Below are positions 63,407-64,000 of a DNA stretch of 64,000 bases, in pieces (within the stretch, counting starts at the first letter, position 1; every line of letters begins with the position of its first letter). The DNA comes from Isoetes taiwanensis (taxonomy: Eukaryota > Streptophyta > Lycopodiopsida > Isoetales > Isoetaceae), in contig JAJEKV010000020.1 in the NCBI GenBank assembly GCA_021234155.1, positions 14,879,268 through 14,943,267 on the forward strand, given 5' to 3'. The position numbers and the translations under genes were made by a program. The notes beneath the pieces were generated by a model. That model was not told the DNA's origin, did not search any database, and saw only the letters and a program-made list of their open reading frames with translations.

Positions 63407-64000
63407 AGTCTATTAATGTCCACTGAGCCGTAGGCTATGGGACAAAAACAGTGTACAATACATTCCAAAAAGATATTTGTGAGATATCATTCCGGTATTA
63501 GTGACTTTCAATGGTGTTCAAAAGCTCCCGGAGGTAACCCCCCAAGTGTGGGAGTGTGGAATAGTCTTGAAATATCTCGTCCATAGATAAACTCCAGTCT
63601 ATCATAGGATACCTGGCTCGTAAAGTATCATGCCTATGGCACATATAAATAGCATGCTTCTCATTTTCTATTCCTTCCCCACAAGCTCAAATTCTTTGGT
63701 CTTCTTCAATTTTCAGCCATCTCCCCTTTTCAATTATTAAACAATGGGAGTTCATACGCATACGTGCTATCGCTCGTATCTGTCCAGGGAATATGTTTTG
63801 GAGGCGTAAGTATGTCTGTATGATATGTTTGCGCTTTGGGTTAAAGTCCCTAATATAAAATTGCAATTTCTTTTTTGAGGATGCATCACAATATGCCGTG
63901 AAGGCATACTCTTTGAATTCTTTTGTATAAGGGCATACGGTAAAATTCCATCGACCAAACCATCCATGTAAATCTTTGTACCAACAATTTCTCCCATCCA
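63377..64000 (-). mobile_element. 3' end of a LINE retrotransposon
   Basis: Read on the minus strand, the open frame 63997-63767 and its continuation encode the C-terminal region typical of plant LINE ORF2 proteins: a LRLQNIFPGQIRAIARMRMN stretch, then SHCLIIEKGRW, then a cysteine/histidine cluster (ACGEGIENEKHAIYICH) like the C-terminal zinc region, and LRARYPMIDW. A stop replaces residues expected at the first cysteine, so the copy is probably dead. The strand then ends in a TTA repeat and an A-run (on the plus strand a T-run at 63377-63389 and an ata repeat to 63406), as expected for a LINE tail. The element continues beyond the window. Confidence 0.7.

Overview
The window is nuclear DNA from a land plant. 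It is AT-rich, its one clear gene is split by spliceosomal introns, and most of the rest is transposable-element debris and (TA)n microsatellites. An endonuclease-less Penelope-like element, a Helitron helicase, Copia-type and other LTR elements and a LINE all occur together. A fern, a lycophyte or another large-genome, non-angiosperm plant would fit, but the sequence does not settle the lineage.

Layout. At 64-7806 (+) lies a complete seven-exon gene for a tRNA 2'-phosphotransferase (Tpt1/KptA). Every exon junction keeps frame and the conserved Arg-His-Arg-Arg set is present. Its 5.9-kb fourth intron holds a very young LTR element (2364-5132): 174-bp LTRs that read as identical, a 5-bp target duplication, an initiator-Met primer site, a purine tract, and one intact gag-like ORF with no visible pol. 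From 7.8 to 12.2 kb there is a MITE-like inverted-repeat element and several local duplications, but no gene.

From about 12.2 to 23.7 kb is a composite Penelope-like retroelement. Two 3.5-kb direct repeats (pseudo-LTR-like) flank a 4.4-kb coding core. The core has a 442-codon ORF of unknown function, a broken Penelope N-terminal domain, a reverse transcriptase with a YMDD motif, and a C-terminal piece without a GIY-YIG nuclease. The two long repeats match exactly over long blocks and differ mainly in short clusters at CTG/CAG/CCG trinucleotides, which looks more like a consensus-sequence artefact than normal divergence.

From 23.7 to 32.9 kb no gene was recognised. At 32.9-34.5 kb is a frameshifted Helitron helicase. 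At 36.9-37.3 kb are the last two exons of an importin-4-like gene, apparently an isolated fragment. From 42 to 50 kb come a 383-bp tandem duplication, long (TA)n tracts, a 0.86-kb array of degenerate GATTC-rich short repeats, and dispersed repeats. From 51 to 64 kb there are palindromic direct duplications, a second LTR-retrotransposon primer site, a 59-kb repeat cluster, an unidentified decaying coding region (60.7-61.7 kb), and the 3' end of a minus-strand LINE at the right edge.

Only the tRNA 2'-phosphotransferase looks like a working host gene. Everything else is mobile-element sequence, gene fragments or unannotatable intergenic DNA. Gene calls are made by eye from conserved motifs and splice-site phase.
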